This document shows, piece after piece, positions 1 to 11,882 of a stretch of 64,000 bases of DNA. A model generated the notes under the pieces. The model saw nothing but the letters and a program-made list of their open reading frames with translations. It did no database searches and had not been told where the DNA came from. The DNA lies in assembly GCA_963932465.1 (NCBI GenBank), contig OZ010795.1, positions 474,972,806-475,036,805 of the forward strand, in the 5' to 3' direction. The translations under genes were made by a program, and so were the position numbers. Numbering within the stretch: the stretch's first letter is position 1; each line of letters starts with the position of its first letter. Source of the DNA: Maratus speciosus (Eukaryota > Arthropoda > Arachnida > Araneae > Salticidae).

Positions 1-280
1 GGTGCCCATTTTTACTTTAACATTACATCTATTAGGCGAAATTTTAATTTGCCGTAGGAGGGGACGCTGTTCTGTCGCCAAATACCGCCAAGTTTATCGC
101 CAACATGGCGATATATCGCCAAATTTGGCGACCAAAATTAGTCACCAAAAGTGACGCCACCTTGGCGATATCTCTAATATTTCGCCAAATTCCCATAGAC
201 TTCCATTGTAAACCTATCTACTTATTGGGGGTTTATCTGGGTTTACTTGCTTACAAAAAATCAACAAATTGAGATATTCT
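1..280. other. TTGGCGA-rich non-coding stretch
   Basis: No coding region seen. Between about 60 and 195 the motif TTGGCGA and its complement recur in both orientations, including the palindrome GGCGATATATCGCC near 108-121. Similar TTGGCGA clusters lie near 32998-33060 and 63085-63140, so this is probably a repeat fragment. Confidence 0.5.
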
Positions 281-1915
281 GTCAGTCACAGAGCCCGTTC
301 TCAGAAACTATACATGTTGGAGACTTGAAATTTTGCCTACTTATAGCTGAACACTACACATCATACAACAAACCATAATTTTTTTAAAAAGTCGTACATT
401 TAACCCTTTGGGCTCCCACATGTGTATTTTAAACAATTCTTTCTAAGTGAGACCCTATTTAGGTTGGAGGCGTGAAATTTTGCATACTTATAGCTGAACA
501 CCACACATCATACAACAAACCATAAAATTTTAAAAAAGTCTTACATTTAATCCTTTGGGCTCCCACATGTGTATTTTAAACAATTCTTTCTATGTGAGCC
601 TCTAACTAGGTTGGAGGCGTGAAATTTTGCATACTTATAGCTGAACACCTCACATCAAATGACAAATCATAAAATTTTGAAAAAGTTGTAAATTTAACCC
701 TTTGGGGTCTCACATGAGTATTTTAAACAATCCTTTCTAAGTGAGCCCCTAATTAGGTTGGAGGCGTGAAATTGTACATACTTATAGCTGAACACCTCAC
801 ATCAAACGACAATCTATAAAATTTTGAAAAAGTCGTACATTTAATCCTTTGGGCTCCCACATGTGTATTTTAAACAATTCTCTCTGAGTGAGCCCATAAT
901 TTAATTGGATGAGTGAAATTTTGCTTACTTATAGCTGAACACCTCACATCAAACGACAAATCATAAAATTTTGATAAAGTCGTACATTTAACTCTTTGCG
1001 CTCCCACATGTGTATTTTAAACAATTCTTTCTAAAAGAGCCCTAATTAGGTTGGAGGCGTGAAATTTTGCATACTTATAGATGAACACCTCACATCAAAC
1101 GAGAAATCATAAAATTTTGAAAATGTCGTACATTTAACCCTTTGGGCTCCCCCATGTGTATTTTAAACAATTCTTTCTAAGTGAGGTCCAATTTAGGTTG
1201 GGGGTGTGAAATTTTGCATACATATAGCTGAACACCTCACATCAAATGACAAACCATAAAATTTTGAAAAAATCGTACATTTAACCCTCTGGGCTCTCAC
1301 ATGTGTATTTTAAAAAATATTTTCTAAGTGAGCCCCTAATTAAATTGGAGACGTGAAAATTTGCATACTTATAGCTGAACACACATCAAATGACAAACCA
1401 TAAAATTTTGAAAAAGTCGTACATTTAACCCTTTCGGCTCCCACATGTCTATTTTAAACAATTCTTTCTAAGTGAGACCCTATTTAGGTTGGAGGCTTGA
1501 AATTTTGCATACTTATAGCTGAACACCATCATGCGAAAAATCATAAAATTTTGAAAAAGTCGTACATTTAACCCTTTGGGCTTCCACATGCGTATTTTAA
1601 GCAATTCTTTCTAACTGATTATTGAATTGCAGATTTGAAATTTTGCATACTTATAGCAGAACACCTGAGGCCAGACGACAAATCATAAAATCTTGAAAAA
1701 GTCTTACGCTTAACCCTTTGATGTACCACATATGTATTTTAAGCAATTCTTTCGAAGGGAGCCCCTAATTAAGTTGGAGACATGACGTTTTGCATAGGTA
1801 TAGCTGAATACCTCAGACCACACGACAAATCATAAAATTTTCAAAAAATCTTATATTATTTACTCCTCCGGGCTCTAACTTGTGTGTTTTAAGCAATTTT
1901 TCTAACCTCCGCCCT
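281..1915 (+). repeat. Family A tandem array, period about 147 bp
   Basis: About ten head-to-tail copies of a unit containing CACATGTGTATTTTAAACAA, then GTTGGAGGCGTGAAATTTTG, then ATAGCTGAACACCTCACATC. The GTATTTTAAAC anchor occurs at about 424, 571, 718 and 865, which gives a period of 147 bp. Units up to about 1600 are close to one another. The last two or three (1600-1915) are clearly diverged and run into the family core. An inverted copy with about five units lies at 26940-27660. No protein is encoded. Confidence 0.9.
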
Positions 1916-2245
1916 TTTCACCCGGGGAGCACTTTTTCAAGTTTTGCCGACACCCCTTTGACCATTCTTTCATATTATGCACCATAGCCTTACATATTTT
2001 AGTTCCACTTTTATCGCCAGGGGCGCCTACTTATCTTGGGTGCTATGGGCTCGACTAATATATCCACGGATAGTATGTAAAACGGAGTTTCGTTCGGATA
2101 GAGGTTTGCTTAGAATAGAGTGCGCCCCTGGTTGCGAAATGTGGAACTAACAGATTTCTCAAAAGGATAAAGTGTTTTGAAAGGAATATTAAACGAAACA
2201 CTCTGTGCGATCTGTGATCACACTTACAAACTTGTTATTTTCAAA
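1916..2245 (+). repeat. Family A core segment
   Basis: Unique-sequence part of the repeat family, containing GGAGTTTCGTTCGGATAGAG and GAAATGTGGAACTAACAGAT. The reverse complement is at 26616-26935, and a third partial copy without the array is at 30780-30910. The core and the 147-bp array therefore travel together as one family. No transposase and no clear terminal inverted repeats were found, so its class is unknown. Confidence 0.75.
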
Positions 2246-2548
2246 ATCATCAGAGAAAAGGATATTTAGTTAATTTAATTTGAAAATCCAGGGAGGGGCA
2301 ATGTCCTTCCTCTGCACTGCTCTTTGCCGGCACCCATGGATGAATGATACATAGTGTGGCATAAGCACATAACTTTATTTTTCACTTTCAGTACAAAAAG
2401 GCAGGCCCAGCTATAGGATATTTAATTGGAAAATTTAATAGGAAAATTTAATATAGTAATTAGATAGGAATTGTTGTTTCAGAAACAATAAAATTTTCGA
2501 ATCAATACATTTCGTTTCAAAACATGCATTCAATGTACATTCAATGTA

Positions 2549-2940
2549 AGCAGTATTAAAATATAGATTTCTGGAGCAAATTGACAGCGAAATAGTTTGT
2601 TGTAGGAAATTTAAATTAAAATTGAATGTTGCTTGGTGAATAAAATAGTCACATGTAAACACATTAAAAAGCATTAAGTAAAGTGTCTAAATATATTGTA
2701 GCTTTACAAAAAGTAATGATATCTAACAAAAACATAGTATTTGTTACAAAAGCAGTATTAAAATATAGATTTCTGGAGCAAATTGACAGCGAAATAGTTT
2801 GTTGTAGGAAATTTAAATTAAAATTGAATGTTGCTTGGTGAATAAAATAGTCACATGTAAACACATTAAAAAGCATTAAGTAAAGTGTCTAAATATATTG
2901 TAGCTTTACAAAAAGTAATGATATCTAACAAAAACATAGC
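2549..2940. repeat. 202-bp tandem duplication (two copies)
   Basis: The segment starting GCAGTATTAAAATATAGATT at 2550 recurs at 2752, and both copies end with TATCTAACAAAAACATAG. The copies look identical over about 190 bp, so the duplication is recent. Its right end contains the outermost bases of the MITE at 2922, so the duplication probably followed that insertion. Short reverse-strand ORFs here (2435-2876) are two versions of the same chance reading frame. Confidence 0.85.
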
Positions 2941-3924
2941 TGTGAAAAAAGGGAGCCAAGTTCTGTAAAGACAATGGCAAGAAAAGAAGTGATATCTAAG
3001 TGGGTGCCAAGTTCAAATAAAATTCACTCAAACTTATCTACTGAAGTATTATAGCATTTTTTAAATTGTTTAGAAATAAAAATTATTGATAGCATATTAA
3101 TAATAAATCTAGAACTTGGCAAGTTTTTGATAAATGTCATGCCTATCAATTTCAAGTCTTAATAAAATGGGGATGTTAATATTAATTTCAATGACATTAC
3201 AAAAAAAAAATTAATATAGTTATTATTATAAACAAATGACTCATGTTAAAGATTTGATAAACCAATAAATACACAGATACACTCCCGCTCGTCTTTGGTT
3301 ATCACTCTAGCACCCACCCTCCAGAAACCTCAATGCAAACAGACTAAGATGCCTGACAAAGAGACAGATATACTTACGCTTGTTCTTGGTCATCACTCTA
3401 GAGACTGCACCCCTTTAACCCTTTCAGGGGCAAATAACTTTTATTCGTGAAATGCTGAAATGATTGAATCACACTAGAATTTAAAACCAAATTTATTTCA
3501 AAATGAGTAAAAGCTCCTTTTCACGTATTTAATAAAATTAAACTTTTTAGTCCTGAATTCTGGTGTCAATGTGGCATTTTGCAGTTAAATTAGGTGGGAT
3601 ATATTTTATCCCACTGCCTTTCAAGGGGAAGGAGCTCACTCAAATTAAGGCTTCCAATCATGAAATAACAAGATTTGATATAAAAATGCCATTATTAAAA
3701 ATAAATGACTCGTAGGTAAAAACTTGCCAAGTTCTAGATTTATTATTAATATGCTATCAATAATTTTTATTTCTAAACAATTTAAAAAATGCTATAATAC
3801 TTCAGTAGGTAAGTTTGGGTGAATTTTATTTGAACTTGGCACCCACTTAGATATCACTTCTTTTCTTGCCATTGTCTTTACAGAACTTGGCTCCCTTTTT
3901 TCACAGCTATGTTTTTGTTAGATA
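2922..3924. mobile_element. MITE with long (about 207 bp) terminal inverted repeats
   Basis: The left arm 2922-3128 is matched almost base for base by the reverse complement of 3717-3924. The outer ends are TATCTAACAAAAACATAGC and its complement, the inner ends lie near GAACTTGGCAAGTTTTT. The interior of about 590 bp has no coding capacity. The superfamily is not clear because no unambiguous target duplication is visible; the left flank has been duplicated (see 2549-2940). Confidence 0.85.
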
Positions 3925-4560
3925 CAATTTACATAATAATACTGATACGTTGCAAATTGAATAAAAGTACTGATGTCAATAGAAACATCCACATAAAGAA
4001 AAATTGTATACCATACTCATATAAATTCCTACAATTATCCTCAATAAAATATTTCCAAATTCAACAATGGTTCTCACATTTAAAACAAATAAAATCAAAA
4101 CCTTCACTTTCTTTTCCCCCACTGTGAGCCCCCCCCCTTTTTTTTTTGAAATTTACTTCTAGCCAATTAAAATTCTAAGCAAATGTTCATTACTCGTTTG
4201 TTATCACCTCTTCAAGCTTAAAACAGTATTGCTTCATTTAAATATTACTTTACTAATAATTTAAATTTAAGTAAATTCAATTATTCCTTCCAACTATTAT
4301 TAACACAATGCATTAATTTTGTTCACTACCATTATTAGTAAAAAAAAAAAAAATAAAATAGAAAATCAATATTAGTACAAGTTATTATGACCTTTTCTTA
4401 AAACAATAGTAAATATGGCTCTTAATATTCCCTACCTATCTGAACACAATTACTTTACTGCACATAAATTATCTTAAATTACTATTAATTATACAACAAC
4501 AAATACATTTGGTTCGAGAATGTCAGCAGACAGAAATGATCAAAACACCTTACCTTATAC
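3925..4560. other. AT-rich, no feature recognised
   Basis: Homopolymer runs (C and T near 4128-4147, A near 4340) and AT-rich sequence. The 72-aa frame at 3909-4127 starts inside the MITE terminus and has no recognisable motif. Confidence 0.5.
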
Positions 4561-4948
4561 TTTATCTGCTGGGGTACTCCGCTGCTCACACGTAGTTCCA
4601 CGATGAATTCAATATTTCGCACTTTAAAGTCACTTTGATGCTATTCCACACTCAGGCTGTAATACACCGTAATTTGATTCACTGTAGCGATGATAGGGCA
4701 CAAACACTATTTCGGTTCGCTGCAACAACGATAGGGCACAACACTTTAGTTCGGTTTGCTGTACCGATGATAGGGCACACACACTCTGTATTTCTGCTCG
4801 ACACTTGATTTTTATCTCTCTAAAATTCCGCTCAACGATCCGGCATTTCCACGCAAGAATTCCTCTGGGTGCTCTGGCACTAACACACTGCAACACGGCT
4901 CGCTGGTCACTAGTCTGAGACGATTCTATCCCACCGCTGCCACCAATT
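4561..4948 (-). mobile_element. LTR retrotransposon 5' internal leader (truncated)
   Basis: On the minus strand this follows an LTR end (CTCCGACA) and a primer-binding site, so it is the start of the internal region of an LTR retrotransposon. No gag, protease, RT or integrase homology and no partner LTR was found, so only one end of the element survives. A 114-aa minus-strand frame (4630-4974) runs across the primer site into the LTR and is therefore not a gene. The element could be Ty3/Gypsy or BEL/Pao. Confidence 0.6.
4928..4945 (-). other. Primer-binding site, tRNA-Leu type
   Basis: Minus-strand TGGTGGCAGCGGTGGGAT lies three bases inside the LTR end. Its complement, ATCCCACCGCTGCCACCA, has the form of a eukaryotic tRNA-Leu 3' end with CCA. 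Confidence 0.65.
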
Positions 4949-5715
4949 TGTCGGAGTTTCCTCGTAGTCCGCACAACTTAGAAGAAAATCCTTATTATTT
5001 ATATGCTGCCACCACCGACATGATTACGTGATATCGGTCACGCACTGAGAAGATTGTTTAAATGAAAACCAACGCTTTCAATTAACTAAATTAACAGTTT
5101 ATTTACACACTATTTACACAACAACAAAAGACTATTTACACTTACAAACTCGGATATAGATGATCCGGTTCAACATTAAATTGAATACAATAAATGGTGG
5201 CTGTGTACTGTCAAACTACGTTAAACCACTCTCACTCTACACACATTAAATTAGCTTTCCAGAGATCAATCTCGATTTCCCAACACCTATGTGCTCTAAG
5301 CCTACGCTCTATCCCCCGGGCCTAAGCTCTCCCCGGGTCACCCGTCCACTTTGCGCGCTACGCTCCAAACTATCTCAGCATAAGAGACTGCCTTCCAGCA
5401 ACCCCTTGCTCTTTCTCAACGTAACCCCTCCGGAGTTTTCTACCTGGCTCCCATTTCAAACTCTTTTTTTCGTTCGTGGAATGCTTTTGTCTTCCCATCT
5501 TCCACAGACATCTCAAAAGGTTCGGCACACCCCTCTCAAACTATCTTTTTTCCCGTTCATACCATCTATACATTTTCACCGGCTTAGATCCAGTTTTAGA
5601 TAAAGAAAGACTTATTTTGAAATTCCAGTACACAGCCTATACAATATATAATATATTAAGACAAAAATAATATAGAACCCCAGTCCTAATAGCAGATGTT
5701 TCTCAGAACCTGACA
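4949..5715 (-). mobile_element. Long terminal repeat (single)
   Basis: The inner boundary is firm: minus-strand ...CTCCGACA, then three bases, then the primer site. The outer boundary is inferred as TGTCAGGTTCTGAG at 5715, giving a 767-bp TG...CA LTR. A shorter alternative starting TGTTGGGAAATC at 5285 (337 bp) cannot be excluded. AATAAA occurs on the minus strand near 5100, as expected for a poly(A) signal. The plus-strand frames at 5289-5670 are antisense to the LTR. Confidence 0.55.
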
Positions 5716-7760
5716 ATGACATCTGTGTCTTTTAAACATAACAGCCTCAATGGGTAATTTCATCAAAATTACATATCTTGATTAGGTATAATGAATAATG
5801 CAGTTTAATTTTTAAATATTTTGAACAGTCGAAATGTATGGAATTAGTATTTTGATAACTTTAAGTTAAAAATAATATTTGTTTTAAGAGACTAAGTAGT
5901 AACCTATGTATGAGTTCGTTTTTAAACAATTTCTTTCGTCGAAATTCGACGAGATTCATCCCGTTATTAATTAAAACATTAGCTCCATTGCTGTAAATTA
6001 TGCATTTTAACCTCATACGGATCATTATGGAGTCGAATGTTGAAGTCGATGTTCATGCATTGGTGACTTGAGATATAGATTACCCCCCCCCCTCCCTTTC
6101 AGAAGTTTTACGTTCTACGTATGTAACAACCAATATATTTTTTTAAACTTTTCATTCTTTGTAAGCTTCCAAATCGATGCAGTTCATTTTGAATTTTAAA
6201 TTAAGAGAAACGAAAAGAAAATCGAATACGGAGAATACGATTGTGGGCATTAGTCGAATGGCTACGAGTGATACTCAAAGAAATCGAGAAAAATATAATG
6301 TCATGCATGCATTACTTATATGTATGTATTCTTATGTATGTATGTTTGTATTCAGATGAACAAACTCATTGAGACAAAACGACGATCAGCAGACACAGTC
6401 CGAAAGACTCTGAACTCACTTTGCGTGAGTCAAGTCTTTGACTACCTCTTACCCCTTATTCAACGATGCAAAGATATACTTTCGCCTAACTTGAATGATT
6501 TGAAGGTGCCATATGTCTTTTTCTCAAAACCAAGCAAGCTAAAGAATATAATCAAGAAGTACCTCTTAAATCAAAGCGGGGACCAATAAACAAGAATTTT
6601 AGCAGATCACAATGATTAAATAGCAAGATGAAGTGAAGATGATCACGCGTCTGGACTTCAGACTAGACTTTCCTCAGCAGCTGCATGCAGAGTTATGCAT
6701 TATGCTACATACCAATATCTGAACGGAGTGAGAATTGGTAAACTCAAGTACGATAAAAGATATTGCCTATGGCCCACGTTTTCAACCTTGAGGTTTGCCA
6801 CAGGCCATAATAGTTCATTTTGTTGAGTATCATGAGCCATTTCTAACTGTAATTTTTTTTTTATCAAACCTATTTGTAAATTTTGGAAAGAAGAAAAAGC
6901 CTCATTCACACGAAGGTTACCTTTAACTGTTGCATACCTTGCCACCATACATAGATCCTCGAGTTTAACATTGTCAAAAACTGCTGTGGATATCCATCTA
7001 AAGGTGTTGTCACATAAAACAACTTATGCCATTTTTACTGTAGTTTGTCATTTAGAGAAAGTTCTAATGGAAGCAATTTTCGCTAAGGACAGGCTTTGCC
7101 CAAATTAGAAGTATGGGAGCACTTGCTGACAGATTATGTGCATTACATTTTGTGCATTACTCAAGGCAACTGACGACTGACGATTGAGTTAAACACTTTA
7201 AAATCAGTTATCGACGACTATTATTTCAAACTTACTTTTATACTATTAAACAGCAATCTAGAAAATAAAACATTTTTTAAAATAATATCTTTTAAGTTTA
7301 CGCGCCTCCATGCTCCGACATTTCGGCCTGACGGATACTAGTTTTAACAAATATCATGATATAGATTAACTCGTTTTTAGTTCATTTAATTGACTGAAGC
7401 AGAAATTTAAAATGAAAATCAAAGTTGGTATAGTATTGAACTAATAATATTGAAGTATTAACATGTGTAACTAGTTTTTGAAATATTAAGATGTATAAGA
7501 TAGAAGAAAGTTTTGGGGTTGGCACATCCAACTAGTTTTCGTTTGAATATGTATTGTATGTGTATTCGTTCGTAAAAATTATAAGTCAATAACGATTTAC
7601 ACTAGATTAATTTTAACACAATTATTCTAATTGGTAAATAAATCATATCCAGCGATTTCTGGAGTTGCATTACCTGCGATTTATTCTGTTGAGCTGAACC
7701 AGATTTCAGACCAGATGCTATAATCAATAAGGTTAGCTGGGTGAAAAAGTTCCACCTGAT
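5716..7760. other. No gene recognised
   Basis: AT-rich sequence. Plus-strand frames at 6177-6359 and 6320-6589 (60 and 89 aa) are moderately hydrophilic and match no family I recognise. They could be decayed transposon coding sequence or chance. The segment near 7490-7530 containing GATAGAAGAAAGTTTTGGGG resembles sequence at about 42168-42200 and 19898-19920 and is a small dispersed-repeat fragment. Confidence 0.4.
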
Positions 7761-7836
7761 TCGTCCATGATATCTCAGATGATAGAGCACTGGCGGCTTC
7801 AGCCAAGAGATCACTGGTTCGAATCCTGGTCGGGCA
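7761..7836 (+). pseudogene. tRNA-like sequence (tRNA pseudogene or SINE head)
   Basis: There is an internal box-B motif, GGTTCGAATCC. A D-arm-like ATCTCAGATGATAGAGCA precedes it, and TGGC...GCCA forms an anticodon-stem-like hairpin with a 7-base loop. The 3' strand TCGGGCA is not matched by the 5' end, so the acceptor stem is broken. The loop lacks the conserved T33. The minus-strand ORF at 7602-7892 is an antisense reading of this feature. Confidence 0.55.
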
Positions 7837-7840
7837 TTTT

Positions 7841-8289
7841 TCGCCCAGTTGGAAATTTTCATCTGATTCAATAACGATTTCTCATTTTTCAATCACCAAC
7901 AAAACCTTTGGAGAACAACTTAATACTGATTTGTCTTTAATCAGCAGCATGTTATTGCAAACTTTCAGAAAATAATATTAATACAGAATAGGAAAAATAA
8001 ATCTAGTAAAACCCGAGAAAATAGAACCTGCCTGAAATGGAGTCTTTTCGATGATTGCTTCTCCCCCCCCCTTTTTTATGCACTATGCGCCTTCATTATT
8101 TAACACGTTAATTCAAGTGTTATTTTTTATGAAAACATATAACAAGAATTTTAGAATGATTTCAATAATTTTCCTTCAATTTAAAAATTTTGTTAATGCT
8201 ATTTAAATACTATTTCCTGTGAAATTGTTTATTCTTTGTTACTTTTCATAAAAAAGAAAGAAAAAAAAAAGAAAGAAAGTGCTTTCAAG
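7841..8289. other. No feature recognised
   Basis: AT-rich; sequence just after the tRNA-like head may be SINE body, but no poly(A) or pentamer tail or target duplication was found. Confidence 0.4.
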
Positions 8290-8443
8290 TTGAAAAGGAG
8301 TGATTTTCGAAATGCAAAAGGTCAAATCTAGGCATATTTCCGTTATGTTTTATGCTTTTTCTTCTGTCATATTTTACTTTCATATCTTTCTAAAAGTGTG
8401 ATTTAGTTTTGAATGATTAATACAAGAAAATAAGTTCCTTTTA
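8290..8443 (+). repeat. Family B repeat fragment (interrupted)
   Basis: Diverged copy of the family seen in full at 55305-55725: the sequence around TCTGTCATATTTTACTTTC and AAAATAAGTTCCTTTTA matches that family's 5' third. It is interrupted at TTA by the MITE at 8444-9278 and resumes briefly at 9282 with TTTATTTTTTAAA. Confidence 0.55.
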
Positions 8444-9278
8444 GGGGCTGTCCACAAATGATGTCCGACTTTTTTTTTTCGATATTTTTGATCCCCTCCC
8501 CTCCCCCCCTTTGCTACAAAGTGTCACACTTCACCATAGCCCCCTCCTCCCCCTGTCACATGTCACGCTATATCACATAAATATATACTTGCAGTTCAGA
8601 AACAAAACACTTCATTATAGATCATATTTAAAATTTTATTTTAAAACTATTTGTTTTATAGTGTCATTTATGAGCATAACAATAAAAATGATTCGTGTAC
8701 TTATTTTGTATGAAATAAAATTAAGGTTTACAACAAAAAACGTAATTAATATCAATAGTGATAAAATATTAATATGAAATAGCAATTGAAAACAGTAGTA
8801 TTTTGGAATTTGAAATGGAATTTATTATATTTGACTTTAAATCTTATCTTTACATTATGAACACAAAATGCTTTAAAACAGAATGATTTTTAAAAAGAAG
8901 CCCCAATATTAACTTTACTTAAGTGGAATTGCCATCATATTTCATTGGTCCCATTAATATGAGCCTTTATAAAATCATATGCTAAATCATAAAATAGAAA
9001 TTACTCTGAATCAATTACTATTACGACTCTTCCTCCCATAGATAAGATATATGCTCGTCCATCGAGTACACAGGCATTTTGACATCGCTCTCATCCCCGG
9101 GGATAGTAAGCTCTCAGAATAACTTCAAAATTTAATCTACTGATTTTATATGCTTTTATTTTAACACACATGTGTGATGTCACACTTCTTCTTACCCCCT
9201 CCCACCCACTTATCACAAAATGTCACAATTTCACGAACCTTTCCCCCTCCAAGCGTGACATAATTTATGGACGGCACC
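8444..9278. mobile_element. PIF/Harbinger-like MITE
   Basis: Inverted ends GGGGCTGTCCACAAATGATG (left) and the complement of GGTGCCGTCCATAAATTATG (right). TTA flanks both sides (8441-8443 and 9279-9281), and the 3-bp TTA/TAA duplication is typical of PIF/Harbinger. Pyrimidine-rich subterminal stretches and TGTCACA motifs repeat at both ends. No transposase is present; the 88-aa frame at 8511-8777 has no motif. The TTA duplication is supported by family B sequence continuing on both sides. Confidence 0.65.
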
Positions 9279-9281
9279 TTA

Positions 9282-9531
9282 CTTTATTTTTTAAACGATT
9301 TTTATTTGTACTATTAATAACTCCCAGTGTTCAATACAGGGGGTGACCCGGGGGGGGGGGGACATACCGGTTCGGAATTTTGAAATGTACTCCCCGGAAG
9401 GTTTGGGATTTTATTCTTTTTAAATGGACAAAAGTGCGATTTCCCCATCGGATCTCTAAAATATCTGCCCCCCGCCCCCCTGAGCCGCAGAAATCCTTCT
9501 CGGAGAAAAAAGTCTGAATTAAATACTGCTA
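9282..9531. other. G/C-run-rich spacer
   Basis: Contains a run of about 12 G near 9350 and poly-C near 9470. The 122-aa minus-strand frame 9314-9682 is glycine/proline-rich from these runs, crosses a transposon end, and is not a credible gene. Confidence 0.45.
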
Positions 9532-11018
9532 CAGGGTGTCCCGAAAAGATTGAAACGAGCTTTAATTTCTTACCTGTCAGAGATACATTATCAGCGTAAA
9601 GATATCTGCCAACTTTTACGCGTTTTAAAATCACGCAAATGTGTTTTGAACAATAAACAAATAAATGAAATGTGTGTTGCATTTATTTAATGAACCGTTC
9701 TACATATTTATTTTATTTATGAAATAAAATGACTAGTTCAAATATGTTTATTCGACTTTAAAAAAACATAGTAATTGGCAGCCATGTGTAAGTTACAAAA
9801 GAGTTCAAAATTAGGTAGGTATTAAGGATATGTTGATGAAATAGTCCTGCCATTAGTTCTCAAAAAGTTACACTTTTTAAACTTTTATACTGTCTTTGAA
9901 ACAAATTCCCTCTTGCTCTGACAAATACAACAGTAAAAATTTCATTCTTCAAAGATCAAGATTCACCCAAGTTAAGACAGTTTTAAATTTATGAAATTTT
10001 AGTGGTATTGCACTAAAAACGCGTTTTTTCTGTTTTTAGTGCCGTAAAGTTCTAAAATTTCATAAAATTCAAAGTGACTCGGTGATACTCGGTGAGTTTT
10101 GACCGTATAAGGATGGAATTTTTACTATTGTACTCATCAGAGCATTGAAAAATTTTGATAAATATAACTTATAATAGCCAAGGACCGTATAAAAATTTAA
10201 AGATCATAATTTTTAAAAATATGACGTTAGGACTATTTCATCAACACAGTCTTAATATCTATCTTGTTTTCAATACTTTTGGAAGTTACAGTCGTGGAAA
10301 AAAAAGTAAACACCCCCTACTAAGTTCTCAACAAATTAGCGTAGAAGAAAGTTACGGGTACCGAATGATTGGAAATTAAGTTTACTTTTAAATGATGTAT
10401 ATAAAATTTACTTAGGGGGCCATCTACATATTAAAACGAACCGAAACTTAATTTTTTTCATTGGCAATATCCAATTTTAACAAGATATTTCAAATCTTCG
10501 GTTCAAACTATGCTTAGGCATAGTTTGAACACTCCAAATTTAACACTCCAAATAGCACTCCAAATTTAAAGTCATTTGAATGATAAGTTTTTTAATTATA
10601 AACATTTAAAATTCAGTGCTTCTAATGTTAAATTACATTTTAATATTTTTATTAATATCTCCTGAAATTATACTCCTAATGTGCTAATTTTTTTGTGTAG
10701 CAATAATACTAAAATACTCAAACATAAATACGTTGAATTTGCGTTTTTTATAATTTTATGATAATAATTATGAATTATGAAATTAATATTCGGGAAAATT
10801 ATGAATTGCAACCTGCAATTTTTTTGATGGATTTAAATTTATTAAGTCCTGCTTTATGGAAATCCAAAATTTCACATTTTTCTTCAAAGTAGTTTTCAAA
10901 TTATGTTTAAAAAACGGCAAAATTATGGTTTAAGGGGCCGTCTACGATAGAAGTGACTAGATATTTTGAAATTTCTTTTGCTTTCCTGTAATCTAGCAGT
11001 CTTCAATGACTGCTTAAG

Positions 11019-11842
11019 TGTTAGAAAAATTTGTGAGTCTAACAGTTTTTGGTGTGAATCCACACGCTCCTCACTAATTCATATACTATAAACGCAAAAC
11101 TGCGCGATGCCTCATCACAACAATAAAAGAATAATTAAAGGCCTTACCTTCTATGTATAGATATCCGTTTTTCAGCTCGCGGTTAGTCAGGGTGTTTAAG
11201 AATTATGGAGTATCCTGTATTATCATATATTCGTTTGTCCTTACTCCTTCAGGTCACAGTGCATCAGGCTTAAAAATGGAATAATGTAACAGACGGTGTA
11301 TTGTGTGTGTGCTCCATTGAAACTACTCATATTGTAGGAAAGGAAAAAAAGGAGAAGTTTAATTAGAGATACTAAGAAAGAGATTACATTTTGTACGTCT
11401 TCACTTGTGTGAGGACGTTTTAAAAGTGAATATTACGTATGTTTTTCCGCGCGTGTTACATCATTAAAATTGATAACCATATGGATGTATTTTCGGCGCT
11501 TTGAGGTAATCAACTAATTATACATAATTGGATATTTATGAAAGTTACAAGGAAGTAAAGTCTGATAAAATAGTGTTCAGTGTAACAGTCAATTATAATG
11601 TTTATAAGTTTATAACGCGAACCAGAATAGAACATAAGTGCTTGCGAGTCTGGTTTAAAACATATCTCACATAAAGCGAACAAAGATGAAGAGATGCAGT
11701 TTCTCTGGATTTTACATCTGTCGACTACTAAGTGTTTCTTTTTCACTATAAACTCTAATGATGTTTTTCTGCAGTAGAAAGAGGGAGAAAATGGGTATCG
11801 AAAAATCTTGATAAGGGGATTATATGAATATATCTTCTATCA
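11019..11842 (-). repeat. Copia 3' LTR
   Basis: 824 bp, TG...CA on both strands (top-strand TGTTAGAAAAATTTG to ATATATCTTCTATCA). It is the direct-repeat partner of 14192-15024. The minus-strand ORF 11510-11746 lies wholly inside the LTR, recurs in the other LTR and is not a separate gene. Confidence 0.95.
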
Positions 11843-11860
11843 AGTTCCCCCTTAAGCCCC
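11843..11860 (-). other. Copia polypurine tract
   Basis: The minus strand reads GGGGCTTAAGGGGGAACT immediately before the 3' LTR start TGATAG. This purine-rich stretch is in the expected position for plus-strand priming. Confidence 0.7.
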
Positions 11861-11882
11861 TAATCAAGATTGTTCTGTAATT

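Noticed and set aside
4630..4974. 114-aa minus-strand ORF
   Set aside because: It begins inside the LTR and runs through the primer-binding site, so it cannot be a natural gene start; no motif.
6177..6589. Two overlapping ORFs as a small gene
   Set aside because: No family, no clear splice structure or promoter; kept only as a remark in the spacer entry.
7602..7892. 96-aa minus-strand ORF
   Set aside because: Its central part is the antisense of a tRNA-like sequence.
9314..9682. 122-aa minus-strand ORF
   Set aside because: Low-complexity Gly/Pro from G and C runs; crosses a transposon terminus.
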